A stretch of DNA of 64,000 bases from contig NZ_BBXF01000005.1 in assembly GCF_001570585.1 (NCBI RefSeq), positions 124,001-188,000 on the forward strand. Reading direction: 5' to 3'. The position numbers and the translations under genes are program-made. Shown here in pieces: positions 1-9,100 of this stretch. The notes under the pieces are model-generated. The model was not told the DNA's origin. It ran no database searches and worked only from the letters and a program-made list of their open reading frames with translations. Source of the stretch: Herbidospora daliensis. Its GTDB lineage: Bacteria > Actinomycetota > Actinomycetes > Streptosporangiales > Streptosporangiaceae. The stretch's first letter is position 1, and each line of letters starts with the position of its first letter.

Positions 1-17
1 CCGGCGCAGGTTGCGGA

Positions 18-887
18 TCACGCGTCAACCCCCAGGCAGGCGGCCACCCGACGCCATCCCCGCACCCGCTCGGCGTCGTCCCCGATGGCGGAGGCCACAG
101 CGTACCCGCGCGGCAGGCGCAGCTCGCCGACGGGCCGCCAGTCCAGCCCGAGCTCGGCGGCCTGGCGCGGCGAGCAGAGCAGCAGGTCGGCCGAGACCGT
201 CACCTCGGCGGCGGCCGTCACCAGCGAGGGCGCGACCGCGACCTGGGAGGGCAGCAGGCCGGCGGCGTCCCTGATCCGGAACAGGCGGTCTCTGATGTGC
301 GGTACGTCGTCCTCCGGCTGGATCCAGATCCTCGGTCTGCGGCCCGACCTGTCGGCGCGGGCGGGCCGGAGGCTCTCGACGTACACGACCGGACCCGGCG
401 GACCCGCCACGCCGGCCAGGCCCAGGTCGACCACCCACGTCGCGCCGTCTTCCGGCGTGGCGACCAGCGCCGCGCGGACCTCGCGGGAGCGCGCCAGCTC
501 GGCCCTGATCCCGGCGGCGGCGGCGACCACGTCGAGGTGCACGCCCTCCTGCCGGGCCTCCACGGTCAGCAGGGCCAGGTCGCGGACCGCGCAGATCTCC
601 GGGACGGCCAGCCGCAGCGGCTTGAGCCGGGCCTGGCCCGCCTCCCACTCCATGTCGTCGGCGAGCCGCACCAGGCGCTGCGCCGACGGGAGCAGGTCGC
701 GGCCGAAGTCGGTCAGCAGCGCGCCCCGCGCGGAGCGGTCGAAGAGCTTGGCGCCGAGGTGCTGTTCGAGCGCGGCGATGCGGCGGCTGGCCACGGGCTG
801 GGGCACCTGGGAGGCGGCGGCGCCTTCGGTGAAGCTGCCGCGTTCGCTGACGTTGACGAACACTCTCCAGGCCGCGAGGAGGTCCAC
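18..887 (-). CDS. LysR-family transcriptional regulator
   Basis: A 289-residue protein starting at GTG. Residues 1-60 form the winged helix-turn-helix of LysR regulators (SFTEGAAASQVPQPVASRRI, then a short LGAKLFDRSARGALLTDFG wing), followed by an effector-binding domain of ordinary length. It is transcribed away from a class A beta-lactamase gene 83 bp away. This arrangement recalls AmpR and the BlaA-type regulators of Streptomyces, which sense cell-wall damage or beta-lactams and activate the neighbouring lactamase. That function is inferred from position; the HTH is directly visible. The gene most likely also controls itself from the shared intergenic region. Confidence 0.9.
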   Translation of the reverse strand: MDLLAAWRVFVNVSERGSFTEGAAASQVPQPVASRRIAALEQHLGAKLFDRSARGALLTDFGRDLLPSAQRLVRLADDMEWEAGQARLKPLRLAVPEICAVRDLALLTVEARQEGVHLDVVAAAAGIRAELARSREVRAALVATPEDGATWVVDLGLAGVAGPPGPVVYVESLRPARADRSGRRPRIWIQPEDDVPHIRDRLFRIRDAAGLLPSQVAVAPSLVTAAAEVTVSADLLLCSPRQAAELGLDWRPVGELRLPRGYAVASAIGDDAERVRGWRRVAACLGVDA

Positions 888-895
888 GACCAGGA

Positions 896-916
896 ATTAT
901 GTCATGAATGCATAAT
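896..916. promoter_or_regulatory. Palindrome in the LysR/beta-lactamase divergent promoter
   Basis: Perfect 6-bp arms ATTATG and CATAAT are separated by 9 bases, just upstream of the lysR start and about 55 bp before the lactamase start. The sequence contains the T-N11-A spacing typical of LysR binding sites and is AT-rich in a GC-rich background. It is the best candidate for the operator of the adjacent LysR protein. Confidence 0.55.
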
Positions 917-970
917 GTAGTCTTCAAGTGTCTTTGACGGTATTTACGCTGACAGAACAGACTCCTCGGC

Positions 971-1819
971 ATGCTTTCCTTCGTGATGTCCCTCGCCCTG
1001 CTCTCCGGCGCGGTCACCGCGCCGCCGACCTCGGCGGTCGCGGATCTGCGCGCGCTGGAGACCTCGTTCAAAGGCCGCATCGGCCTGTACGCCATCGACA
1101 CCGCCACCGGCAAGACGATCGCCTACCGCTCGGGCGAGCGTTTCCCGCTGGCCTCGACCTTCAAGGCGGTGCTCGCGGCGGCCGTGCTGGACAAGAAGCC
1201 CGACATCCTCGGCAAGCGGATCTCGATCAAGAAGAAGGACCTGGTGGACTACTCGCCGGAGGTCGAGAAGCACGTCGGGTCGTCCATGACCGTGGCCGCG
1301 CTCGCCCGCGCGGCCGTCACCAAGAGCGACAACGCCGCCGCGAACCTGCTGCTCAAGCAGGTCGGCGGCCCGAAGGGCCTGACCAGGTACTTCCGCGGCC
1401 TGGGCGACCACGTGTCGCGGCTCGACCGCACCGAGCCCGGCCTGAACCGCTGGAGCCCCAGGGAGCTCCGCGACACCACCACCCCGGCCGCCGTCGGCCG
1501 CGACCTGAGGGACCTCGCCGCGGGTGACGCCCTCGACGCGGGCGACCGCCGGATCTTCACCGGCTGGCTGGTCGCCAACGAGACCGGCGACAAGCGCATC
1601 CGGGCCGGGCTGCCCAAGAGCTGGCGGGTCGGCGACAAGACCGGGACGGGCGGCACCTACGGGACCGCCAACGACATCGCGATCATCTGGCCGAAGGGGT
1701 CGAAGAAGCCGATCATCATGGCGATCTACACCAACCGCACCGACAGGAACGCCGCCGCCGACGACTCCGTCGTCGCCAGGACCGCCACGATCGCGGCACG
1801 TGGCCTCGGGAAACTCTGA
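971..1819 (+). CDS. bla: Class A beta-lactamase
   Basis: A 282-residue serine beta-lactamase that hydrolyses beta-lactams outside the membrane. A short hydrophobic N-terminus (about residues 1-22) looks like a secretion signal. All class A motifs are present: S62-T-F-K65 nucleophile motif, S119-D-N121, omega-loop E155-P-G-L-N159 with the deacylating Glu, and K223-T-G225. The length is normal. The stop codon overlaps the start of the next gene, a class A PBP, as TGATG, so the two are probably co-translated. Divergent lysR and the palindrome between them suggest inducible expression. No strong ribosome site is seen, so the start is the first plausible ATG before the signal peptide. Confidence 0.92.
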   Translation: MLSFVMSLALLSGAVTAPPTSAVADLRALETSFKGRIGLYAIDTATGKTIAYRSGERFPLASTFKAVLAAAVLDKKPDILGKRISIKKKDLVDYSPEVEKHVGSSMTVAALARAAVTKSDNAAANLLLKQVGGPKGLTRYFRGLGDHVSRLDRTEPGLNRWSPRELRDTTTPAAVGRDLRDLAAGDALDAGDRRIFTGWLVANETGDKRIRAGLPKSWRVGDKTGTGGTYGTANDIAIIWPKGSKKPIIMAIYTNRTDRNAAADDSVVARTATIAARGLGKL

Positions 1820-4146
1820 TGCGCCTACGTAACATGCCCGGCCTGCTCGTCGCCGGGATCGCGGCCGGGGTGATCACCGCCGGGCTCGCGCTCCCGGCCG
1901 GGATCGCCCTCAGCGGCGTGGCCGAGACCATCGACCTCAGCCCGATGGAGCTGGCCGAACCGCCACTGGCCGAGAAGACCACGCTCCTGGACGCCGACGG
2001 CAGACGCATCGCCCAGTTCTACGACCAGTTCCGCGAGAACGTCACCGTCGACAAGGTAGCGCCCATCATGCGCACCGCGATCGTGGCGATCGAGGACGAC
2101 CGCTTCTACCAGCACGGCGCCATCGACCTCGAAGGCACCATCCGCGCCCTGGCCGCCAACCTCAGCGCCGGCGGCGTCGCCCAGGGCGGCTCCAGCATCA
2201 CCCAGCAGTACGTCAAGCAGGTCCTGCTCAACAGCGCCACCACCGAGGAGCAGAAGGAGGCCGCGCTCGCGCCCAGCTACGTCCGCAAGCTGAACGAGCT
2301 GCGCTACGCGCTGTCGGTCGAGGAGAAGTACAGCAAGGACCAGATCCTCGAGAAGTACCTGAACATCGCCTACTTCGGCGCGGGCGCGCACGGCATCCAG
2401 GCCGCGGCCAAACGCTTCTTCGGCGTCACGGCGGCCAAGCTGAACCTCGCCCAGTCGGCGACGCTGGCGGCGGCGGTCCGGCTGCCGACGTCCACCGACC
2501 CCGAGGGCGGCAAGAAGAACCGCGACGCGCTGGTCGCCCGCCGCAACGTCGTGCTCGACCGGATGGCCGAACTCGGCAAGATCACCCCCGCCGAGGCGGC
2601 CAAGGCGAAGAAGAGCAAGCTCGGCTACAAGGGCGTGCCGATCCCCGGCGGCTGCGAGACCAGCGACTACCGCTACTTCTGCCAGTACGTCGCCGCGGAG
2701 GTGCTGGCCGACAAACGCTTCGGCAAGACCCGGGCAGATCGCGAGCGCACCCTCAAGCAGGGCGGCATGACGATCCGCACCACCCTCAACCCGAAGATGC
2801 AGGACGCCGCCCAGAAGGGCATCGAGGCGTTCGTCGGACCCAAGGACGGCCCGGTGGCCGCCCAGGCGCTCGTCGAGCCCGGCAGCGGCGCGATCCGCGC
2901 GATGGCCGCCAGCCGCGACAACCTCGACTACAACGTGGTCGCCGACCGCGCCCACGGCGGGCTCGGCGGCGTCCAGGCGGGGTCGACGTTCAAGACGTTC
3001 ACGCTGCTCACCGCGCTCGGCCAGGGCATGCGGCTGAGCGACGGGTTCACCGTCGGCGGGTCGTACACCGCGCCGTCGCCCTCGGCGTTCACCGACTGCG
3101 CCGGCAACGCCGTCGGCGACCCGAGCCACGCGGTCACCAACGACGAGGGCTCGCCCGGCTACACCACCCTCCAGACCGGGACGTGGGGTTCGGTCAACAC
3201 GTTCTTCCTGACGCTGGAGGAGCGCGTCGGCCTGTGCGAGACGGTCAAGACGGCCAAGTCGCTCGGCATCAAGCGCGCCGACGGCAAGAAGCTCCAGGAG
3301 TACGAGACCTTCACGCTCGGCATCAACGAGATGGACCCGGTCACCGTCGCCAACGCCTACGCGGCGATCGGCGCGCGCGGCAAGTACTGCAAGCCCATGG
3401 CCATCACCGCGATCACCGACCGCAACGGCGAGAAGACCTCGTTCACGCCGGAGTGCAACCAGGCGATCGAGGCCGAGGTGGCCGACGCCGCCGCCGACAT
3501 CCTGTCGGGCGTCTTCACCAAGGGCACCATGCGCAGCGTGGGCGGCATCGGCCGTCCGGCGGCCGGCAAGACCGGCACCAACGACAACCAGTCGAGCGCC
3601 TGGTTCGCCGGCTTCACCCCCGACCTGGCCGGCGCGGTCAGTCTCGCCGACCCGCGCGGCGCGATCACCCACAAGCTGAACAACGTGACGATCGGCGGCC
3701 GCTGGTACGGCTCGGTGTTCGGCGCGACCGTCCCGGGCCCGATCTGGAAGGCGACCATGACGGCCGCCCTGGAGGGGATCCCGGCGACGCCGTTCACGCC
3801 GATCGACCAGGCGCGGTTCGGCGTACAGGAACGCTTCGACCCGTGGGCGGACGACCCGTACGGCGAGCAGCCGTGGGACGACTACGGCCAGCGCCCGCCG
3901 GACGGCTGGGACCAGACCGACCCCGGCACCACCGACCCGAGCGACGACCGCCCGGGGCGCGGGGACCAGGGAGACCAGGATCAGGGGAACCAGGGTCCGG
4001 GCAACCAGGGTCCGGGCAACCAGGACCCGGGGCAGAACGACCCCGGACCGGGTGGCGGCGGGCCCGATGACCAGGGCCCGAACAATCCGGGCGGACCGAA
4101 CCAGGGCGACCAGCCGGACACGTCGCCAGGGAACGGCCGGGGCTGA
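1819..4146 (+). CDS. Class A penicillin-binding protein (transglycosylase/transpeptidase)
   Basis: A 775-residue bifunctional peptidoglycan synthase. An N-terminal membrane anchor (about residues 8-33) is followed by the GT51 transglycosylase with an EDDRFYQHGAIDLEG motif (from E92), GGSSITQQ (about 123-130) and a KYLNIAYFGAGAHGIQAAA block. The transpeptidase follows: S389-T-F-K392, S458-V-N460 and K584-T-G586. The last roughly 90 residues are a Pro/Gly/Asp/Gln-rich, low-complexity tail with repeated NQGPG-like units, probably wall-spanning. Its start overlaps the beta-lactamase stop. The coupling of a lactamase and a PBP suggests a wall-protection unit in which the PBP could be a beta-lactam-tolerant synthase; that is inference. 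Confidence 0.93.
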   Translation: MRLRNMPGLLVAGIAAGVITAGLALPAGIALSGVAETIDLSPMELAEPPLAEKTTLLDADGRRIAQFYDQFRENVTVDKVAPIMRTAIVAIEDDRFYQHGAIDLEGTIRALAANLSAGGVAQGGSSITQQYVKQVLLNSATTEEQKEAALAPSYVRKLNELRYALSVEEKYSKDQILEKYLNIAYFGAGAHGIQAAAKRFFGVTAAKLNLAQSATLAAAVRLPTSTDPEGGKKNRDALVARRNVVLDRMAELGKITPAEAAKAKKSKLGYKGVPIPGGCETSDYRYFCQYVAAEVLADKRFGKTRADRERTLKQGGMTIRTTLNPKMQDAAQKGIEAFVGPKDGPVAAQALVEPGSGAIRAMAASRDNLDYNVVADRAHGGLGGVQAGSTFKTFTLLTALGQGMRLSDGFTVGGSYTAPSPSAFTDCAGNAVGDPSHAVTNDEGSPGYTTLQTGTWGSVNTFFLTLEERVGLCETVKTAKSLGIKRADGKKLQEYETFTLGINEMDPVTVANAYAAIGARGKYCKPMAITAITDRNGEKTSFTPECNQAIEAEVADAAADILSGVFTKGTMRSVGGIGRPAAGKTGTNDNQSSAWFAGFTPDLAGAVSLADPRGAITHKLNNVTIGGRWYGSVFGATVPGPIWKATMTAALEGIPATPFTPIDQARFGVQERFDPWADDPYGEQPWDDYGQRPPDGWDQTDPGTTDPSDDRPGRGDQGDQDQGNQGPGNQGPGNQDPGQNDPGPGGGGPDDQGPNNPGGPNQGDQPDTSPGNGRG

Positions 4147-4149
4147 CGC

Positions 4150-4512
4150 TCAGCCGACGTCGTAGGAGTCCCGGGCCGACAGCACCTTCGGGAGGTTGGC
4201 CCGGGACCACGCGCACATCGTGTCGAGCGGCTCGACCAGGGAGTGGCCGAGCGGCGAGAGTTCGTACACGACCTTCGGCGGGATGCCCGGATGGGCGGTC
4301 CGGGTCAGCAGCCCGTCGCGCTCCATCGAGCGCAGCGACTCGGTCAGCACCTTCGGCGTGATGCCGGTCAGCGGGACCTTCAGCTCGGAGTAGCGCCGGG
4401 GCCCGTCCTGGAGACAGCGGATGATCTTCGCGGTCCACTTGTCGCCGATCCGCACGGGCGAGGTGACGGGTGCGCACCCGGCGAACATGTCGGGGTCGAG
4501 AGGCTCTGCCAC
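4150..4512 (-). CDS. HxlR-family transcriptional regulator
   Basis: A 120-residue single-domain winged-helix protein matching the HxlR pattern: GDKWTAKIIRCLQDGPRRYS, then GITPKVLTESLRSMERDGLL and PPKVVYELSPLGHSLVEPL. A cysteine at residue 13 lies near the position used for thiol sensing in relatives such as YodB/HypR, so a redox- or electrophile-responsive repressor is plausible. It is divergent from an NAD(P)-binding oxidoreductase-like gene, its probable target, and converges on the PBP gene with a gap of only 3 bases. Confidence 0.9.
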   Translation of the reverse strand: MAEPLDPDMFAGCAPVTSPVRIGDKWTAKIIRCLQDGPRRYSELKVPLTGITPKVLTESLRSMERDGLLTRTAHPGIPPKVVYELSPLGHSLVEPLDTMCAWSRANLPKVLSARDSYDVG

Positions 4513-4575
4513 GTTCGGGAGGGTACGTGAGTATCGTTGCGGAAACCAAGGGTGCGCAGGTTAACGTCACGCCCC

Positions 4576-5157
4576 ATGAGAATCGTGGTATTCGGAGCGG
4601 GCGGCCGAGCGGGCCGCCGGATCGTGACCGAGGCGCTCGCCCGCGGGCACGAGGTGACCGGCGTCTCCCACCGTCCGGGCGACTGGACGGTCGGCGACGT
4701 CACCGACCCGTCTACGGTGGCCGCCCTGGTCGGCGGGCACGACGCGGTCGTGATGGCGGCCGGCAGCCCTGAACCGGGCTTCTTCCCCCGGGCGGCCTCG
4801 GCTCTGGCCGGAACGGGGGTGACCCGGCTGGTGGCGATCGGCATCGGCACGACGCTGGAGACGCCGGAGGGCGTGCCGCTGTACGAGACGCCCGGCTTCC
4901 CCGAGGACGCGCGGGCCTTCACGATGGGGCACGTCGAGGAGCTCGGCGTGCTGCGGGAGTCGGCGCTCGACTGGGCGGTGCTCGCCCCGCCGCCCGTCTT
5001 CCTGGACGACGAGCCGCCGACCGGGCGGCACCGGGTCGGCGGCCTCACCGCGCCCGGCGACACGACGTTCGGCTACGCCGACCTGGCGGCGGCGGTGGTC
5101 GACGAGGTCGAACGGCCCACCGTGCACCGGGAACTGGCCGCCGTCACGGCCGTCTAG
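4576..5157 (+). CDS. NAD(P)-binding Rossmann protein (atypical SDR / NmrA-like)
   Basis: A 193-residue protein beginning MRIVVFGAGGRAGRRIVTEA, the glycine-rich nucleotide-binding turn of atypical short-chain dehydrogenases. ATG at 4576 is chosen because the Rossmann strand begins immediately; an upstream TTG would add only unstructured residues. Family members act as quinone or flavin-type reductases or redox sensors, and the divergent HxlR gene fits that. The TAG stop overlaps the TAG stop of the convergent megasynthase gene within one CTAG palindrome (5154-5157). Confidence 0.85.
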   Translation: MRIVVFGAGGRAGRRIVTEALARGHEVTGVSHRPGDWTVGDVTDPSTVAALVGGHDAVVMAAGSPEPGFFPRAASALAGTGVTRLVAIGIGTTLETPEGVPLYETPGFPEDARAFTMGHVEELGVLRESALDWAVLAPPPVFLDDEPPTGRHRVGGLTAPGDTTFGYADLAAAVVDEVERPTVHRELAAVTAV

Positions 5158-6104
5158 ACCCATTCGCCCGCGAGGTGGAGCGGGGCGGCCTCCACTCCCG
5201 CTTCGGTCATCGCGCGCCGGCAGGCCAGGGCCGTGCCGGTGTCGACCAGGCCGTGGACGGGGTTCAGCCCCGGGATGAGGGACTCCAGGCGGCAGGAGGC
5301 GATGGTGCCGGGCAACCAGGGGGCGGGGACGTCCACTGTCAGCCGTCGTTCGATGCCCGGCATCGACAGCAGGCCGCCGCCGACGACGGTGACGTCGCGG
5401 CGGGCGCGGGCCTTCTGGACGTCGAAGCAGTGGGGGAAGGAGTCGTCGACGAGGATCGTGCCGGGCCGCAGCCGGTCGACGTCGATGACGAGGTCGTGGC
5501 CGCTGACGGCGGCGACGATCAGGTCGGCTTCGTAGACCTGGTCTGCGTCGCAGCTCTCGGCGTCTGGGTGGAGGTTTTCAAGCGGGGCCGCGTCGTCGCG
5601 CAGCAGCAGCCGTCTCGGGCGGCCGGCCACGGTCAGCATCAAGCCGAGGGCCGACCGGCCGATCGACCCGAGCCCGACGAAGGCGACGGTCAGGTCGCCG
5701 ATCGGCCGTCCCGCCAGCGCCTTCTGAACGGTCAGGACCACCGAGACGGCCGTGGCGGCGTGACCGGTGGTGACGGGCACACCGGTCCGCCGCGCGACGT
5801 CGAAGCCGTAGCCGGTCAGCGAGGGGATCATCCCGGCGAGCGAGACGGTCCGCGCGCCCAGGGCGGCAGCGTGCTCGACGGCGTCGGCGGTCCGGGCCGC
5901 CAGGTCTGGCGTGTGGGTGAGCTCGTCGGCGAACAACGGCAGACAGACGAAGCCCGACCGCCCGAGCGGGGTGTCGAGTTCCTCGGCCAGCCGGGGGCGG
6001 CCGTGGGGGAAGAGCAGGGCGCGCACGTCTTCCCTGGTCATGGTGGCATTCGGGGCGAGCGCCCGAACATGCTCGAAGGGGGGCAGATAGCCGACCAGGG
6101 CGGC
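5154..6104 (-). other. C-terminal domain resembling cyanobacterial acyl-ACP reductase
   Basis: The last 316 residues of the megasynthase are neither a thioesterase nor the usual SDR-type terminal reductase. They follow the layout of cyanobacterial long-chain acyl-ACP reductase (AAR). The domain opens with VGYLPPFEHVRALAP, then has TTGHAATAV and a Rossmann turn VAFVGLGSIGRS near residue 3399. Next come ADLIVAAVSG, TILVDDSFPHCFDVQKAR and VVGGGLLSMPG. Finally ASCRLES places Cys3525 where AAR has its acyl-accepting cysteine. AAR uses NADPH to reduce acyl-thioesters to aldehydes, so a reductive release step is the natural inference. The alignment is from memory of the family pattern, so residue equivalence needs a profile search. 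Confidence 0.75.
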
Positions 6105-9100
6105 GTCCAGGGCCGCGGTCTCGGCACGCGGGGTCGGGATGGCTTCTTCGGCGCCAGGGCGCACCTGGCCGATCGATGCCAGGTCGCTGGCCGGCGTTGT
6201 GCTCCCGGCGTGCGAGAGTACTGGGCTCACAAGTGGCCGGCCGTCGGCGGGGGGTGGCAGTTCGGCCCTCAGGAGGCGTTCGAAACGGTCCGCTTCGGCC
6301 ACGGCGGTTCGCAGCACCAGTCGGAGGTCGCCCTCCGGCGTGGGCCGTACCGACAAGAAGGTCTGCGCGCCCACGGGGGCGATCTCCCCGTCGAGGTCCC
6401 AGGTCAGCCGGAGGCTGCGGCCCTCCAGCGGCCCCAAGGCCGTGAAATCGAGGTAGGTGAAGAAGAACTGGGCCGCTCTGATGTCCCCGGTGTTCGCCGA
6501 GCGGGCGGCCGTCACCTCCTCGGCCACCGCCCGCAGGCTTCCGGCGGCGGGCCGGACCGGCACCGCGTGCGCATACGGGCCGAACACCAAATGGGCGTCG
6601 GGCGGCGCGTCGTCGCGGCCGGACACGGCGACGCCGAGCATCAGGTCGTCGTGGCCGGTGAACGCCGTGAGCGCCCGGTGGTAGGCGGCCAGCACCGCGA
6701 CGAACAACGTCGTGCCCGCCTCGGCGGCGGCCCGCCGCGACTCCGTCGCGTCGACGGTGAAGGCCGTCGTGCGGTCCGGTCCCGGCGGAACCGCGGGCTT
6801 GAGGTACGCCTCCCGCTCATCCCCGGGCGGGCGCAGCCGGGCCACGTGGTCGCGGAAGGTGCTGCGCGGCGCGGGCGACTCGATCCCGTCGTAGGCGGCG
6901 AGCAGTTCGCGCCCCAGCAGCGCCGCGCTGTAGCCGTCGCCGATCAGATGGTGCGCGTGCACGACCAGCACGTGCTCCTCCGGATTCAAGGTCACGAGCC
7001 GGAGCCGGAGCAGCGGCCACGCCCACGGCTCGAAGACCCGGCCCCGTTCGGCGGCGATCGAGGCGGCCGGATCGGCGGCCTCTTCGAAGATCACGGGCAG
7101 GCGCAGGCTGCCGGGCAGCTCCTGCTGCACGTCGCCGGGGAACAGCGTGCGCAACATCCCGTGCCGCGCCACGCAGGCGTCGACCGCGTGCTGGAACCGC
7201 TCGCGGTCGACCCGCCCGTGCACGCGCAGCGTCGCCAGCCACGCCTGGTCCGACAGCAGGAACCCGCGTTGCGCGGGCGTCAGCGGGAACGGGCCGTCGG
7301 CGGCCGCGGGCACGAACGGCGCGGGGTCGGCCTCGTCGATCGCCCGGGACAGCGCTTCGAGGGTGCCGTGCTCGTAGACGACCGTCGGGCGCGGCAGGGT
7401 GCCGATGTGCTCGGCGAGCTGGGCGAACACGCGCAGGATCAGGATCGAGTCGCCGCCGAGGGCGAAGAAGTCGTCCTCCCGCGACACGCGCGGCACCTCC
7501 AGCAGGGAGCGCCACACCTCCGCGACCAGTTCCTCGGTCGGGGTCGCGGGCGGCGTGCCGTCGAGCTCGCGGCGATCGATCTTGCCCGTGGGGGTCTGCG
7601 GGAGCGCGGTCACGATCTCGATCCGGGCCGGGATCATGTACGAGGGCAGCGTCGCCCCCAGGTGCCGGCGCAGCGCGACGGGATCGGGGTCGCGGCCGGG
7701 CCGGGGCTCGACGAAGGCGGTCAGCCGTTCCCCGGTCAGCACCACGGCGGCCCGCGCGACCTCCGGATGCGTGTGGAACGCCGCCTCGACCTCCCCGGGC
7801 TCCACGCGGTGGCCGCGTACCTTGACCTGCGCGTCGAGCCGCCCGACGAAGACCAGGTCGCCATCGGCGTCGCGCCGCACCCGGTCGCCGCTGCGGTACC
7901 ACCGCACGCCGTCGCGTTCGACGAACGCCGTGCCGGGGTCGTCAAGGTAACCGGGCGTGAGCCCGGCTCCGGCGATGAGGAGTTCGCCCGAATCGTCCAC
8001 CTCGACGAACGTGCCCGCGATCGGCCGGCCGATCGGGATCGTGGTCACGTCGTCGGCGGGCCGTTCGTCGATGACGTGGCAGGTGGTGTTGACGGTCGAC
8101 TCGGTCGGGCCGTAGAGGTTGGCGATGCGGGCGCCGGGGCCGTAGAGGTCGAACCAGCGGCGCACGTGCTCGGGCGGCAGCGCCTCGCCGCCGACGTGGA
8201 TCCAGCGCAGCCGGTGCTCGACGGGCCCTTCGTCCAGCAGCCGCGCCCACAGGCTCGGCACCGAACTCCACACCGTGACGTCACGCAGCCGCCCCGCCAG
8301 CAGCGCGGGGTCGCGCACCTCCTCCCGCGTGAACGTCACCACGGTCGCGCCGACCAGCAGCGGAGCCAGCAGCTGCCGCACCGAGGCGTCGAAGCAGATC
8401 GACGCCGTCTGGGCCAGCCGGTCGCCCGCGTGGTAGCCGAACGTCGCCAGCGCCCAGTCGAGGTAGTTCTCCACCGACCGCCATGTGATGGGCACGCCCT
8501 TGGGCCGCCCGGTCGAACCGGAGGTGAAGATGACGTAGGCGGTCGCGTCGGCCGAGACGTCCGGAGCGTCATAGGACCCCTCGCCCGACACGTCGGTGAC
8601 GACCGTCGTCACCCCGCAGCGGGCGAGCTGGTCGCGGCGGCGCGCCTCCGGATGGGCGGCGTCGAGCGGCACCCAGCCCGCCCCCGCGCGGACGATGCCG
8701 ACCAGCCCGACGACGGTGTCGATCCCGGGTTCGGTCATCAACCCGATCAGGTCCCCGGCCCCGCGCAGCCGGTTGGCCAGCGCGGCCGACCGCCGGTCGA
8801 GCTCGCCGTAGGTCAGCCGGGCCGTCCCGGTGTCGACCGCGACCGCGTCGGGGGTGGCGCGGAACTGCGCCCGCAACCGCCCCGCCAGCCCCGGACTCTC
8901 CGCCACGGACAGCTCGGCCAGATGCTCGGCGGCCAGCCGGCCGACGGTCGCCCGGCGGAACGACCGCGACGGGAAGTTCCACGAGAACCGCAGCTCACCG
9001 CCCGACTCCCAGCACAACAGGCTCAACCGGGTCGCCGCCGAGGCGGTCCCGGCGGCGGTCGCGACGGCGTCCACCGGACAACCCGGATCGGTCGTGGCGG

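Noticed and set aside
1825-3672. Long minus-strand frame opposite the PBP gene
   Set aside because: Antisense shadow produced by GC-rich codon bias; no domain and Val/Ala/Leu/Gly-rich composition.
3950-4140. Short tandem repeats in the PBP tail as a separate repeat element
   Set aside because: They are degenerate Pro/Gly/Gln/Asn codons of a low-complexity wall-spanning tail, common in actinobacterial PBPs.
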